64,000 bases of DNA. Origin: Alphaproteobacteria bacterium (lineage in GTDB: Bacteria; Pseudomonadota; Alphaproteobacteria; Rhodospirillales; WMHbin7). Both the position numbers and the translations under genes were made by a program. Positions 17,604-25,446 of the stretch are shown one piece after another (positions within the stretch are counted from its first letter, which is position 1; each line of letters starts with the position of its first letter). The notes below the pieces were generated by a model, which worked only from the letters and a program-made list of their open reading frames with translations, was not told the origin of the DNA and ran no database searches. Location of the stretch: contig JADGAX010000001.1 in the NCBI GenBank assembly GCA_015231795.1, forward strand, positions 496,001-560,000. The letters run 5' to 3'.

Positions 17604-17658
17604 GGCGCACTCCGTGCGCCTTGGCTTTCGCGCCATCAGGCGCGCGGCCCTTTGGGCC
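17604..17658 (+). repeat. Three-hairpin structured repeat, copy A
   Basis: Three adjacent perfect hairpins: GGCGCAC-TCC-GTGCGCC (17604-17620), GCGCC-ATCA-GGCGC (17630-17643) and GGCCC-TTT-GGGCC (17646-17658). They are joined by TTGGCTTTC and GC. Copy B at 21293-21353 has the same loop 1 and near-identical linkers but different stems. It sits between the convergent ends of the 16741 gene and nudF, flanked by two near repeats of ATAT-(CT)GCCCCTCAA. Confidence 0.75.
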
Positions 17659-17710
17659 TAGTCGCTTCGCTCCAATATATCTGCCCCTCAAACGCCTTTT
17701 CCACGAAAGG

Positions 17711-18328
17711 TTAGCAACCGCAACTAAGCCAACGCCTGCGCAGTTCGGGACGTTTCAAGGCCAGCCATTGCAGGCCGATGACGGCGGCGGCATTGACGAC
17801 CTGCCCGCCTTCCAGTTTTGCGATCGCCTCGTCGGCGCTCATCACCACCACGCGGATGTCCTCATGCTCGGCGCCGACGCCGTGAATGCCCGCCGCATGT
17901 TCTGAATTGACGCGTCCGCAATAAAGCGCGCAGGTTTCGGTGGCGCCGCCGGGACTGACCAGATAGTGATGAACCGGCACCAGATCGCTCACATCGATCC
18001 CCGCCTCTTCCTTGGTTTCCCGCCTTGCGACGTCGGCATGGCTTTCGCCTTCCTCGATGATTCCGGCAACGATCTCGAGCAGCCAGGGATTCCAGCCATG
18101 CGCATAGGCGCCAATGCGAAATTGTTCGATCAGCACCACGGCGTCTTTGACCGGATCATAGGGCAACAGCCCCACCGCATGGCCGCGCTCGAACAATTCG
18201 CGGGTCATGACGCCGCTAAGCCCGCCCGCAAACAGACTGTGGCGCAACTTGTAGCGATCAATCCTGAAATACCCCTGATAAGCCGTAACCTTCTCGACCA
18301 GTTCGACCTTGCGTTCCTGCCCGTCCAT
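17711..18328 (-). CDS. nudF: ADP-ribose pyrophosphatase, Nudix family
   Basis: A 205-residue Nudix hydrolase. The Nudix box is complete (G-x5-E-x7-RETKEEAGI within GIIEEGESHADVARRETKEEAGI, split here by position), preceded by LLEIVAG and an N-terminal beta domain (VTAYQGYFRIDRYKLRH) typical of the NudF/ADPRase group. SPGGATETCALYCGRV supports the ADP-ribose subtype. It would hydrolyse ADP-ribose to AMP and ribose 5-phosphate. It is last in a leftward run, 6 bp after the CopD-like gene. Confidence 0.88.
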   Translation of the reverse strand: MDGQERKVELVEKVTAYQGYFRIDRYKLRHSLFAGGLSGVMTRELFERGHAVGLLPYDPVKDAVVLIEQFRIGAYAHGWNPWLLEIVAGIIEEGESHADVARRETKEEAGIDVSDLVPVHHYLVSPGGATETCALYCGRVNSEHAAGIHGVGAEHEDIRVVVMSADEAIAKLEGGQVVNAAAVIGLQWLALKRPELRRRWLSCGC

Positions 18329-18334
18329 CCGTTC

Positions 18335-18793
18335 CTATCCCCAAAAATTGCCCGTAGCGCCCAAGACCGAAACGATCATCCCCAGAACCAGATTGACCAT
18401 CACCACCCGGCGGATGCGGTCGAATTCGCCCAAAGCCGTCTTCTGATCGGCCTGTTTCAGCGCCTGCATGAAAAGTTTGAAGGGGCGAAAATACATCCAA
18501 CCGAACAACAGCATCATGACCAGCCCAAGCCCCTCCATCAAGCGGACATGCAGCCCGGCCCCGGACAGTCCGTCATAGCCGAAATACAGCACGCCGTAGC
18601 CGGTGACGAACAAGGCGATGATGGATATCCACACCCATTTGAAAAAGAGGGGCAGCAGACGGCCCCTCAGCGCCATGCGTTCGCCAGGCTCCATCGGCCC
18701 CATGGCGGGGCGCAAGATGACATGGGCGAAAAACATGCCGCCCACCCAGACGATGGCGGCCATTGTGTGGATGCCGATAGCAAGAACGAGCAT
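18335..18793 (-). CDS. CopD/DUF4149-like four-helix membrane protein
   Basis: A 152-residue polytopic protein. The start is the ATG at 18793 with AGG 6 nt upstream; a TTG two codons earlier is less likely. Four helices: IGIHTMAAIVWVGGMFFAHVIL, WVWISIIALFVTGYGVLYF, GLGLVMMLLFGWMYF and VVMVNLVLGMIVSVLGATG. A His in helix 1 (GIHTMAAIVWVGG) matches the CopD-like family, which includes putative copper or heme-linked membrane proteins. The function is not established. Probably co-transcribed with nudF. Confidence 0.72.
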   Translation of the reverse strand: MLVLAIGIHTMAAIVWVGGMFFAHVILRPAMGPMEPGERMALRGRLLPLFFKWVWISIIALFVTGYGVLYFGYDGLSGAGLHVRLMEGLGLVMMLLFGWMYFRPFKLFMQALKQADQKTALGEFDRIRRVVMVNLVLGMIVSVLGATGNFWG

Positions 18794-18809
18794 GATCAAC
18801 CTGCTTGGG

Positions 18810-19835
18810 TTATATCGATGTCAGTTTAAGCCCTGATGCGCAGGGGGCTACGTTGAAACGCACCTGAAAACTGTTTTGCTGAACGATGTCCGATACGCTG
18901 CCAAGCGCTTTCGCGATCCGCTGGCGCATCATATGGCCTTCCGTCGCATACCGATGCCTTGCCATCAAGCCCTCCTCGCCCATTGCGCCGAACAGGGCAA
19001 GGGCCTCGGCATGGCCCTGTTTCACTGACGTAAGGCTTGTCCCATCCACTTGCAAGACGCCCAACCGCTTTCTTTCCGCTGGCGGCATCACGGCGTCAAG
19101 GTCTGGAAAGTCGCCCGCCAGCAAGGGAATCTGCCCGGCATAGAGGGCGTCGAAGAAGCGGGTGGACAGGTCGCGATCGACCGGCAGAACCAACGACACC
19201 TTATAGCCCAGCCATTCTTGCAAGCGCTGCTCGGGCGTCTGGCCGAAATAGCCCTGCTTGTTTTCCGGCGACAGGCGGCGCACATCCGCCCAAGCCCCCT
19301 GCCCCGCCAACTCGCCCAGCAATTTCGTGCGCCCGGCCCAGGGATAATCGACGTAATGGGCCATCAACCGATCCGAACGCGGCCCAGACGGGGGCGGCAG
19401 TTCGCCTTGCCACTGAGCGCAGCAGGCAGGCAAATGCGGTCCCAGAATGGACATCGGATTCATCAAATGTGCGCTGGCATAGGCATGGCTGGGAAAGACG
19501 ATATCGGCGGAAAGCGCACTGTGCAGATTGTGCAACAGGCCCAAGTGATTGTCCCAGGCCCACAGCAACGCCAAGCGACCGGGATGGTCCATTCGCCATG
19601 ACCAAATGGCGGGAGCGACGTCAAGCCCATGATGGGTGAACAGGGCCAGATCGGCGGGCGACTTGGCGTCTTCGACCAGTTCGACGCCCTCAGGCAGATC
19701 GATGGGACGCGCGACATAGCCCAGCCGCTCCACCTCGGGTTCGATGCGCAAGAACAAACGCAGCGGCCTTGCCGCCTGGGACACGTAAAGCGCCGCATCT
19801 TGAATTTCTTGTATGCGCCGCTGAAGGGAGTCCAT
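18810..19835 (-). CDS. Putative GT-B-type glycosyltransferase
   Basis: A 341-residue soluble protein. There is no confident family match, but DLSTRFFDALYAGQIPLLAGDFPDLD resembles the donor-binding segment of GT-B enzymes such as fucosyltransferase or exostosin-like families (T-x-K/R-x-F-DAL-x-AG-x-IP). The N-terminal half has alternating strand and helix with WAWDNHLGLLHNLHSALSADIVFPSH. The gene overlaps the parA stop by one base and follows in the same operon. The sugar and acceptor are unknown. Confidence 0.5.
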   Translation of the reverse strand: MDSLQRRIQEIQDAALYVSQAARPLRLFLRIEPEVERLGYVARPIDLPEGVELVEDAKSPADLALFTHHGLDVAPAIWSWRMDHPGRLALLWAWDNHLGLLHNLHSALSADIVFPSHAYASAHLMNPMSILGPHLPACCAQWQGELPPPSGPRSDRLMAHYVDYPWAGRTKLLGELAGQGAWADVRRLSPENKQGYFGQTPEQRLQEWLGYKVSLVLPVDRDLSTRFFDALYAGQIPLLAGDFPDLDAVMPPAERKRLGVLQVDGTSLTSVKQGHAEALALFGAMGEEGLMARHRYATEGHMMRQRIAKALGSVSDIVQQNSFQVRFNVAPCASGLKLTSI

Positions 19836-20485
19836 CAGAATTTCAGCCCCAAGTTTTTGGCGATTTCCTTGGCCAAAGCCTCGATCTCGGCCATGGCCGA
19901 AGGCGAGCGCGGCGTCTGTTCCATAACCCCCAGCCCATCCATCATGCTGGAGGCAAAGGCCATCCGGTTGCCCAGCATGGTTTTGGCCATCGGCAGATTG
20001 GCTTCATGCAAACGGGCCAGCACCGCCTGGGGCAATCGGCCCTTGGGCGGAATGCGGTTGATGACGATCAGGGCTTGGCTTTTTTCCTTGCTCACCAGTT
20101 CCAGCGTGGGCTTGGTGGCCCATAAATCCATCGGGCTGGGCTGCACCGGCACCAGCACCAGCCGGGCTGCGCGCACCGAAACGCGGGCGTCGGTTTCGGC
20201 ATGCGGGGGACTGTCGATGACGATCAGGTCGAGATCTTTCTTCATGCGCTCGATTTCGTTGCCCAGCTTCCAGCCCGAAACCCGCGACAGCACGATGCCG
20301 CCCGCCTCTGGCCCCAGACGTTCCACGCGCGCTTCAAACCATGCCGACAGACTGCCTTGCGGATCGACATCGATCAGACCCACCTTGTGGCCTCGCTGGG
20401 CATAGGTGACGGCCAGTTGCGCCGCCAGGGTCGATTTCCCAGCGCCGCCCTTTTGTTGCGCGATGGTCAGAATGGAAGCCGTCAT
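19835..20485 (-). CDS. ParA/MinD-family ATPase
   Basis: A 216-residue ATPase with a deviant Walker A, QKGGAGKST (signature Lys12, Lys17), the switch DVDPQGSLSAWF and the Walker B-like LIVIDSPPHAE. ParA proteins dimerise on DNA and position cargo. At 216 residues it lacks a DNA-binding N-terminal domain, and no parB is near, so a role in plasmid or chromosome partition is not implied. Small ParAs often position protein complexes. It lies 2 bp from an upstream 82-residue protein gene. Confidence 0.85.
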   Translation of the reverse strand: MTASILTIAQQKGGAGKSTLAAQLAVTYAQRGHKVGLIDVDPQGSLSAWFEARVERLGPEAGGIVLSRVSGWKLGNEIERMKKDLDLIVIDSPPHAETDARVSVRAARLVLVPVQPSPMDLWATKPTLELVSKEKSQALIVINRIPPKGRLPQAVLARLHEANLPMAKTMLGNRMAFASSMMDGLGVMEQTPRSPSAMAEIEALAKEIAKNLGLKF

Positions 20486-20487
20486 GT

Positions 20488-20736
20488 TCAGTCCTCCGCC
20501 AACTTCAACCGCCTTGCTATGCCCTTGACCTTGCCGGTGGCCTGCGCCTTGGTCTGGCCCAGATAGGCTTCATCCGAATGAAGACTGACGGTCACCATGA
20601 ATTCGACGCCGTCGGGACCCAGCGACCCCGCCAAGCGCTTGGCCTCGGCCTGATCCGCCGCCTCGATGAAGCGCGTGGTCGAGCGCATGCCGCCGTCTTC
20701 GGTGGCGATCATGTAGCTGGCGATCCAACGCGCCAT
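20488..20736 (-). CDS. Small hypothetical protein between parA and carbonic anhydrase genes
   Basis: An 82-residue soluble protein: an Arg-rich start (MARWIASYMIATEDGG), a helix with many Ala and charged residues (FIEAADQAEAKRLAGSLGPDG), a strand (VEFMVTVSLHSDEAYLG) and a basic C-terminus (KVKGIARRLKLAED). The family is not recognised. It sits 3 bp after the carbonic anhydrase gene and 2 bp before parA, and tight spacing supports it as real. It could be a small partner of the ParA protein, which is inference from position only. Confidence 0.6.
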   Translation of the reverse strand: MARWIASYMIATEDGGMRSTTRFIEAADQAEAKRLAGSLGPDGVEFMVTVSLHSDEAYLGQTKAQATGKVKGIARRLKLAED

Positions 20737-20739
20737 CGG

Positions 20740-21270
20740 CTACCTCGTCTTCGCTTCGGCCAGATAGTCGCCCGCCAGTTCGACATAATGCGGCGCCGAC
20801 CAAGCGAAAGCGGCGATCTCCTCTTCCGATATGGCGCGCATCAGCTTGGCCGGGCTGCCCGCCCACATCTCGCCCCGTTTCACGCGCTTGCCGGGCGTGA
20901 CGACGGCGCCCGCAGCCACCATCGATCCGCCCTCGACCACCGCCCCATCCAGAATGATCGCCCCCATGCCGACGAAAGCGCCGTCTTCCAAAGTGCAGGC
21001 ATGGATGATGGCGTTGTGGCCGATGGTGACGTTGGAGCCGATATATGTGCCGAATTTGGCCCCGGTGACATGCACCACCGATCCATCCTGGATGTTGGTG
21101 TTGGCGCCGATGCGCACCTCATGCACGTCGCCGCGCACGGTCACGCCAAACCAAATGCTGGAATTGGCCCCGATCTCGACATCGCCGATCACGGACGCGG
21201 TGGGAGCGATGAAAACATTGTCGCCCAATTTCGGCATGCGCCCCTTGAAGGGCATGATTAAACCCTGCAT
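20740..21270 (-). CDS. Gamma carbonic anhydrase family protein
   Basis: A 176-residue left-handed beta-helix protein with hexapeptide repeats (VEIGANSSIWFGVTVRGD, VRIGANTNIQDGSVVHV). Candidate zinc ligands are H67, H85 and H90 (VVHVTG and IGHNAIIHACTL), the family's trimer-interface triad. It would hydrate CO2 or act as the related acyltransferase-like YrdA/CaiE group; carbonic anhydrase activity in this subgroup is variable. The start could also be the ATG five codons in. Confidence 0.85.
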   Translation of the reverse strand: MQGLIMPFKGRMPKLGDNVFIAPTASVIGDVEIGANSSIWFGVTVRGDVHEVRIGANTNIQDGSVVHVTGAKFGTYIGSNVTIGHNAIIHACTLEDGAFVGMGAIILDGAVVEGGSMVAAGAVVTPGKRVKRGEMWAGSPAKLMRAISEEEIAAFAWSAPHYVELAGDYLAEAKTR

Positions 21271-21292
21271 TCACTTTGCCCCTTTTGAACAC

Positions 21293-21353
21293 GCCGCCAA
21301 GGGCGGCGCGCCGGGTTCCACCCCGGCGGAAGCCAAGCACACCGGAGGTGTGC
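21293..21353 (-). repeat. Three-hairpin structured repeat, copy B
   Basis: On the minus strand: GCACACC-TCC-GGTGTGC, linker TTGGCTTCC, GCCGGG...CCCGGC, linker GC, and GCCGCC-CTT-GGCGGC. Loop 1 and the linkers match copy A at 17604, but every stem differs while still pairing. It lies between argC and the carbonic anhydrase gene and is read on the same strand as both. Confidence 0.75.
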
Positions 21354-21376
21354 GCACGGCACCTGAGCGCAATATA

Positions 21377-22417
21377 TTATGGGAACATCGGCACCAGATC
21401 GAGTCCCATGGTCTCGGGCAGGCCGAACATCAAATTCATGTTCTGCAAAGCCTGCCCCGAGGCCCCTTTGACCAGATTGTCGATGACCGAGAAGATCATC
21501 ACGCGCCCCGGCACGCGGTCGCCCGCCACGCCGACGACGCACAAATTCGATCCCCGCACATGGCGCGTTTGCGGAATGCCGCCTTTGGGCAGGATTTTCA
21601 CGAAGGCTTCGCCCGCATAGCGTTTTTCCAGCAGGTCGCGAATGTCGGCGGCCGTCACGCCATCCTTGGTCCGCACATAGATCGAAGCCAGCATGCCCCG
21701 GCTCATCGGCATCAGATGCGGCGTGAAGCTGGCCGTTACAGAATGGCCCGCCGCCTTCGAGAGCTCCTGATCGATCTCGGCCACATGCCGGTGCGACGCG
21801 ACGCCGTAAGGATGGATGCCCTCGGTCACCTCGCAGAACAGAGACCCTTCCTTGGCCGCCCGCCCCGCTCCCGAAACGCCCGACTTGGCGTCGATCACGA
21901 TATCGTCCTCCTCGATCAGCCCCGCTTCGGCCAGAGGGATCAGGGGCAACAGCGAACAGGTGGGATAGCAGCCCGGATTGGCGACCAGTCTGGCCGCCTG
22001 AATTTCGGCGCGCTTGATCTCGGTCAGGCCGTAAACCGCTTCCTTCTGAAGCGCCAGCGCGAGATGTTCATGGCCATACCATTTGGCGTAGGCCTGCGGG
22101 TCCTCAAGCCTGAAATCGGCCGACAGATCGACGATGCGCACATGGGCGGGCACCTTGGCCAGCACTTCTTGCGTGGTGGCGTGCGGCAGGCAGCAAAAGA
22201 CGGCGGCGATCTCGTCCCAATTCACCTGCTCGATGGTGACCAGTTCGGGCAAAGACAGTTGCGCCAATTGCGGATAGACGGCGGACATCGAATGGCCCGC
22301 CTTGCGGTCGGCGGTCAGGGCCTGGATGTTGAAACGGGGATGGTTGGCCAGAAAACGCACCAGTTCGGCACCCGTATAGCCGCTGGCCCCAAGAATGGCG
22401 ACATCGATGGCGTTCAT
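21377..22417 (-). CDS. argC: N-acetyl-gamma-glutamyl-phosphate reductase
   Basis: A 346-residue NADPH-dependent dehydrogenase of arginine biosynthesis, making N-acetylglutamate semialdehyde. The nucleotide loop is GASGYTGAELVRFL near the N-terminus and the catalytic Cys is in NPGCYPTCSLLPL. HPYGVASHRHVAEI and FTPHLMPMSRGML are typical. The start chosen is the ATG at 22417 (MNAIDVAI) because GGGAG lies 6 nt upstream; an adjacent ATG at 22420 is an alternative. It follows rpsI after a terminator, a gene order common in alphaproteobacteria. Confidence 0.94.
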   Translation of the reverse strand: MNAIDVAILGASGYTGAELVRFLANHPRFNIQALTADRKAGHSMSAVYPQLAQLSLPELVTIEQVNWDEIAAVFCCLPHATTQEVLAKVPAHVRIVDLSADFRLEDPQAYAKWYGHEHLALALQKEAVYGLTEIKRAEIQAARLVANPGCYPTCSLLPLIPLAEAGLIEEDDIVIDAKSGVSGAGRAAKEGSLFCEVTEGIHPYGVASHRHVAEIDQELSKAAGHSVTASFTPHLMPMSRGMLASIYVRTKDGVTAADIRDLLEKRYAGEAFVKILPKGGIPQTRHVRGSNLCVVGVAGDRVPGRVMIFSVIDNLVKGASGQALQNMNLMFGLPETMGLDLVPMFP

Positions 22418-22436
22418 CATCTTCTCCCACAAACGA

Positions 22437-22467
22437 AAGGGGCGTTCCTTGCCGGAACGCCCCCTTG
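22437..22467 (-). terminator. Rho-independent terminator after rpsI
   Basis: AAGGGGCGTTCC and GGAACGCCCCCTT pair around TTGCC with one bulged C. On the minus strand the stem is followed by TTTCGTTT. It ends the rplM-rpsI transcript just before the argC start, so argC may partly depend on read-through or its own promoter. Confidence 0.8.
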
Positions 22468-22492
22468 TAACAAATAAGGACTTGATCCGACG

Positions 22493-22972
22493 TTAACGTT
22501 TCGAGAACTGATAGCTGCGTCGCGCTTTGGCGCGGCCGAACTTCTTGCGCTCGACGACGCGAGAGTCGCGGGTCAGGAAGCCACCCGACTTCAGGGCCGG
22601 ACGCAAAGCCGGTTCATAGCCGGTCAGGGCCTTCGAAATGCCGTGACGGACAGCGCCCGCCTGACCCGACAGACCGCCGCCGACCACCGTGCAAACCACG
22701 TCATACTGATTGACGCGGTTGGTGATCAGGAAGGGCTGATTGATCAGCATGCGCAGCACCGGACGAGCGAAGTAAACCTCGATCGCGCGGTCGTTGACCA
22801 GAACCTTGCCGGAACCCGGCTTGATCCACACGCGGGCAACGGCGTTCTTGCGCTTGCCGGTGGCATAGGCGCGACCTTCTTTGTCCAGCTTCTGCTCGTA
22901 GACCGGCTTGGCGGCGGCGACGGCAGGCTTGGCGGCCATCATCTCGGACAGCTTTTCAAGGGATTCGGCCAT
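22493..22972 (-). CDS. rpsI: 30S ribosomal protein S9
   Basis: A 159-residue S9. The core is [26 protein letters not shown] and [19 protein letters not shown], ending in the universal [14 protein letters not shown] tail that reaches the P-site tRNA. An N-terminal extension of about 30 residues rich in Ala and Lys is common in alphaproteobacteria. It lies 3 bp after rplM. Confidence 0.98.
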   Translation of the reverse strand: MAESLEKLSEMMAAKPAVAAAKPVYEQKLDKEGRAYATGKRKNAVARVWIKPGSGKVLVNDRAIEVYFARPVLRMLINQPFLITNRVNQYDVVCTVVGGGLSGQAGAVRHGISKALTGYEPALRPALKSGGFLTRDSRVVERKKFGRAKARRSYQFSKR

Positions 22973-22975
22973 TGG

Positions 22976-23440
22976 TTAGGCGCTCCTCTTGTTCTTCGGG
23001 TTCATGGCGGCGATATCCACCGTCTGCGGCTGCTGCGCCTCATGCGGATGGGCGCTGCCGGGATAGACGCGCAGATTCTTCATCAACTGGCGACCCAGAT
23101 TGTTGCGGGTCAACATGCGCTCGACCGCCTTCTCGATCACCCGCTCGGGGTGCTTGCCGGAAAGGATCTGGCCCATGGTGCGGTCCTTGATGCCGCCCGG
23201 ATGGCCGGTGTGCCAGTAGAAGCGCTTCTGAGCCAGCTTGCGGCCAGTCAGCTTCACCTTATCGGCATTGATGATGACGACATTGTCGCCGCAATCGACG
23301 TGCGGCGTGAAGATCGGCTTGTGCTTGCCGCGCAGACGAAGGGCGACCAGGCTGGCCAAACGGCCCAGCACGACGCCGTCGGCGTCGATCAGTATCCACT
23401 TCTTCTCCACCTCGGCGGGCTTGGCGGAATAGGTTTTCAT
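22976..23440 (-). CDS. rplM: 50S ribosomal protein L13
   Basis: A 154-residue L13 with typical segments: [57 protein letters not shown] and [22 protein letters not shown]. It is the first gene of the rplM-rpsI unit. The 230 bp upstream carry a palindrome with a TATAAT-like core on this strand, probably part of the promoter. Confidence 0.98.
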   Translation of the reverse strand: MKTYSAKPAEVEKKWILIDADGVVLGRLASLVALRLRGKHKPIFTPHVDCGDNVVIINADKVKLTGRKLAQKRFYWHTGHPGGIKDRTMGQILSGKHPERVIEKAVERMLTRNNLGRQLMKNLRVYPGSAHPHEAQQPQTVDIAAMNPKNKRSA

Positions 23441-23551
23441 CTTAAGGACCCGTTCTAATCAAAGCCCCCGATGGGGCGAAGGAGCGGCAGTATGGCGATT
23501 TAGCGCCGCATGTCAACGGCCCAGGCCGGAAAATGCTGAAAAATTCTTATG

Positions 23552-23567
23552 CGGTATTATTATACCG
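23552..23567. promoter_or_regulatory. CGGTAT-TATT-ATACCG palindrome between rplM and a small gene
   Basis: A 16 bp inverted repeat with 6 bp arms in an AT-rich patch, 112 bp upstream of the rplM start and 105 bp upstream of the 23672 gene. On the minus strand it contains TATAAT (CGGTATAATAATACCG), so it could be an operator over the rplM promoter or a two-way regulator site. No regulator can be named. The rest of the 23441-23671 gap shows nothing clear. Confidence 0.4.
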
Positions 23568-23671
23568 TATGCTGAAATCCAACAGTTCTAAAGGCCATTG
23601 ACGGGCCAGCCCCCTGCGCCACATGATTTCTGGAAAGCCTTTAACACCCCAGACAACAGGATGAATTCCCC

Positions 23672-23887
23672 ATGGCCGACACCGTCGCCTCGATCTCCTT
23701 CAACAATAATCACAGCATCAGCATGGATATCGAGGACGTCACCGCCATCGAAATCACCGATGCGATGGAACTGTCGCCGGGAAACTGGGCCTGCTCGCTG
23801 ATCGTGCGCTCGGCCAAGGGCGCGGTGGCGCTGCAATTGCTGGCCGACAGCCGCGAGAAATTGGGCATCGTTCACAGCGAAGGCTAA
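23672..23887 (+). CDS. Small hypothetical protein
   Basis: A 71-residue acidic soluble protein of unrecognised family: SISFNNNHSISMDIEDVTAIEITDAM, then NWACSLIVRSAKGAVALQLLAD. The pattern suggests a small beta-rich fold with one C-terminal helix. The ATG at 23672 has AGGA about 10 nt upstream. Its coding region looks normal for this genome. Function unknown. Confidence 0.55.
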   Translation: MADTVASISFNNNHSISMDIEDVTAIEITDAMELSPGNWACSLIVRSAKGAVALQLLADSREKLGIVHSEG

Positions 23888-23991
23888 CTTTGACATTTAA
23901 ATGCGCATCGCGTATTTTTCTTGGGTCCGGTGATTCACTTTCTCCTGGGCACGGCCTATCCCTCTGATCTTTCAGCTATTCTAATTCAATC

Positions 23992-24543
23992 ATGCCAGAC
24001 GATCTGCCCCACAGCTTGTTCGATGCGCCGTCTGCGTCCACCAGGAAGGCTAAAAACGTAAAGCGCACTTTCGAAGAGACGCTGGTGACGCTCAACCAAT
24101 TGGCCAAGCTGGTTGGGGCCAAGCCCAGATCGCTTCAGCTTTGGACCGATGGCGGGGCGCTTAAGCCCTTGGAAGGCACCGATCGCAAGGGCAGCGGGGC
24201 CTGGCGGCTGTACAGCCAAGCGGAATGCGAATTGGCCGCCATCTTGACCGAAGCGCACAAGACCTTCCATCTGCCGGTGGGCATGCTGGCCGAATTGGCC
24301 GCCACCCTGCGCCGCCAAGAGGGCATGGCCGGGCAGGAAGAGGCCTTCGAACGCGCTAGGCGCGGCACTCATGCGGTCTGGCTGATCGTCGCCCCTCAGG
24401 GCGATGGCTATGGGCTTGGCTTTGCCACCGGCGCCGTGCTGGCCCTAAGCAATGCGCCCGGTCAGGCAGGGCTTAATCTGCGCGAATGCGGCGCCATTCT
24501 GGTGGTGAATCTCACGGCGGCGCTGGGACGGCTGAAGGGCTGA
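23992..24543 (+). CDS. Hypothetical protein with MerR-like helix-turn-helix
   Basis: A 183-residue protein. Residues about 25-70 (TFEETLVTLNQLAKLVGAKPRSLQLWTDGGALKPLEG) look like a MerR/excisionase-type winged helix, with the RSLQLWTDGGAL recognition segment and a following wing (KGSGAWRLYSQAECELAAIL). The C-terminal half (HAVWLIVAPQGDGYGLGFATGAVLAL) is a small alpha/beta part with no known ligand motif. No classic ribosome site is seen before the ATG. It may be a transcription regulator with unknown targets. Confidence 0.55.
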   Translation: MPDDLPHSLFDAPSASTRKAKNVKRTFEETLVTLNQLAKLVGAKPRSLQLWTDGGALKPLEGTDRKGSGAWRLYSQAECELAAILTEAHKTFHLPVGMLAELAATLRRQEGMAGQEEAFERARRGTHAVWLIVAPQGDGYGLGFATGAVLALSNAPGQAGLNLRECGAILVVNLTAALGRLKG

Positions 24544-24552
24544 GACTTATAA

Positions 24553-25347
24553 TTAAGCCTTTAACTTATATCCCAGCTTGAACATCCGCCAGCTTAGGAA
24601 CAGCAGCAGCAAATCGACCAAGCCGATATACAGAGCACCTGCCAGCAGACTGCCGTCGGCATGACCGATCATGCCATAGCGAAAGCCGTCGATCATGTAG
24701 AAGAAGGGATTGATCAGGGCCAGGGTGTGAAAGACCTCGGGCAGGCGGTCGATAGTGTAGAAGGTGCCCGACAGGAACGACAAGGGCGTGACGATGAAGT
24801 TGGTGACGGCGGCCATATGGTCGAATTTGTCGGCCCAGATGCCGCCCATCATGCCCAGAAGCGACAGCATCAGCGACGCCGCCACCGCGTGATAGACGAT
24901 GAAGAAGGGGTGCGGTGCGGCCATCGGCACGAAGAAGGCCATGGTGGCGGCCACCACCATCCCCACCAGCAGGCCCCGGATCATGCCGCCGCCGGCGAAT
25001 CCCACCACCAACTCGCCGGCGCTTAGGGGCGGCATCAGCACGTCGATGATGTTGCCCTGCACTTTGGCCATGATCAGCGACGAGGAGGAATTGGCGAAAG
25101 CGTTCTGCACCATGGTCATCATGATCAGGCCAGGGGCCAGGAATTCCAGCAGATGCACGCCCGCCACCATCTCGACCTTGCGGCCCAAAGCCAGCGCGAA
25201 CACGGCCAGAAACAAAAGCGTGGTGACCACGGGCGCGAAGATGGTCTGGAAATAGACTTTGAGAAACCGGCGCACTTCCTTGGACAGCAAGGTCCACAGG
25301 CCCAGCCAGTTCACAAGACCCATCGCGGGGTAGATGTTGGGAGTCAT
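24553..25347 (-). CDS. ABC-2 type transporter permease
   Basis: A 264-residue inner-membrane protein with six predicted helices and the ABC-2 signature around PLSFLSGTFYTIDRLPEVFHTLALINPFFYMIDGFRYGMIG. It resembles YadH-like permeases for export of lipids, polysaccharide or drugs. The usual ATPase partner (YadG-like) is not adjacent on either side, so it must pair with a subunit encoded elsewhere or the operon was split. AAGG lies 9 nt before the start. Confidence 0.85.
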   Translation of the reverse strand: MTPNIYPAMGLVNWLGLWTLLSKEVRRFLKVYFQTIFAPVVTTLLFLAVFALALGRKVEMVAGVHLLEFLAPGLIMMTMVQNAFANSSSSLIMAKVQGNIIDVLMPPLSAGELVVGFAGGGMIRGLLVGMVVAATMAFFVPMAAPHPFFIVYHAVAASLMLSLLGMMGGIWADKFDHMAAVTNFIVTPLSFLSGTFYTIDRLPEVFHTLALINPFFYMIDGFRYGMIGHADGSLLAGALYIGLVDLLLLFLSWRMFKLGYKLKA

Positions 25348-25446
25348 GGTTCGAAGCCTTCAGCAGTCAGCCATCAGCTATCAGCTTTTCCGCCCCGTTT
25401 CAATGTTCTAAGCTGGACGCCGACTGCTGAAAGCTGACCGCTTGCC

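Noticed and set aside
20831-22477. A 548-codon plus-strand frame over carbonic anhydrase and argC
   Set aside because: It is antisense to recognised enzymes and has low-complexity translation. Only the three-hairpin repeat inside it is of interest.
25357-25440. TTCAGCAGTC / GACTGCTGAA inverted repeat before recX, similar to CTGCTGACTGCTGAC near 1155
   Set aside because: The units are short, simple and imperfect. I could not show more than low-complexity similarity.
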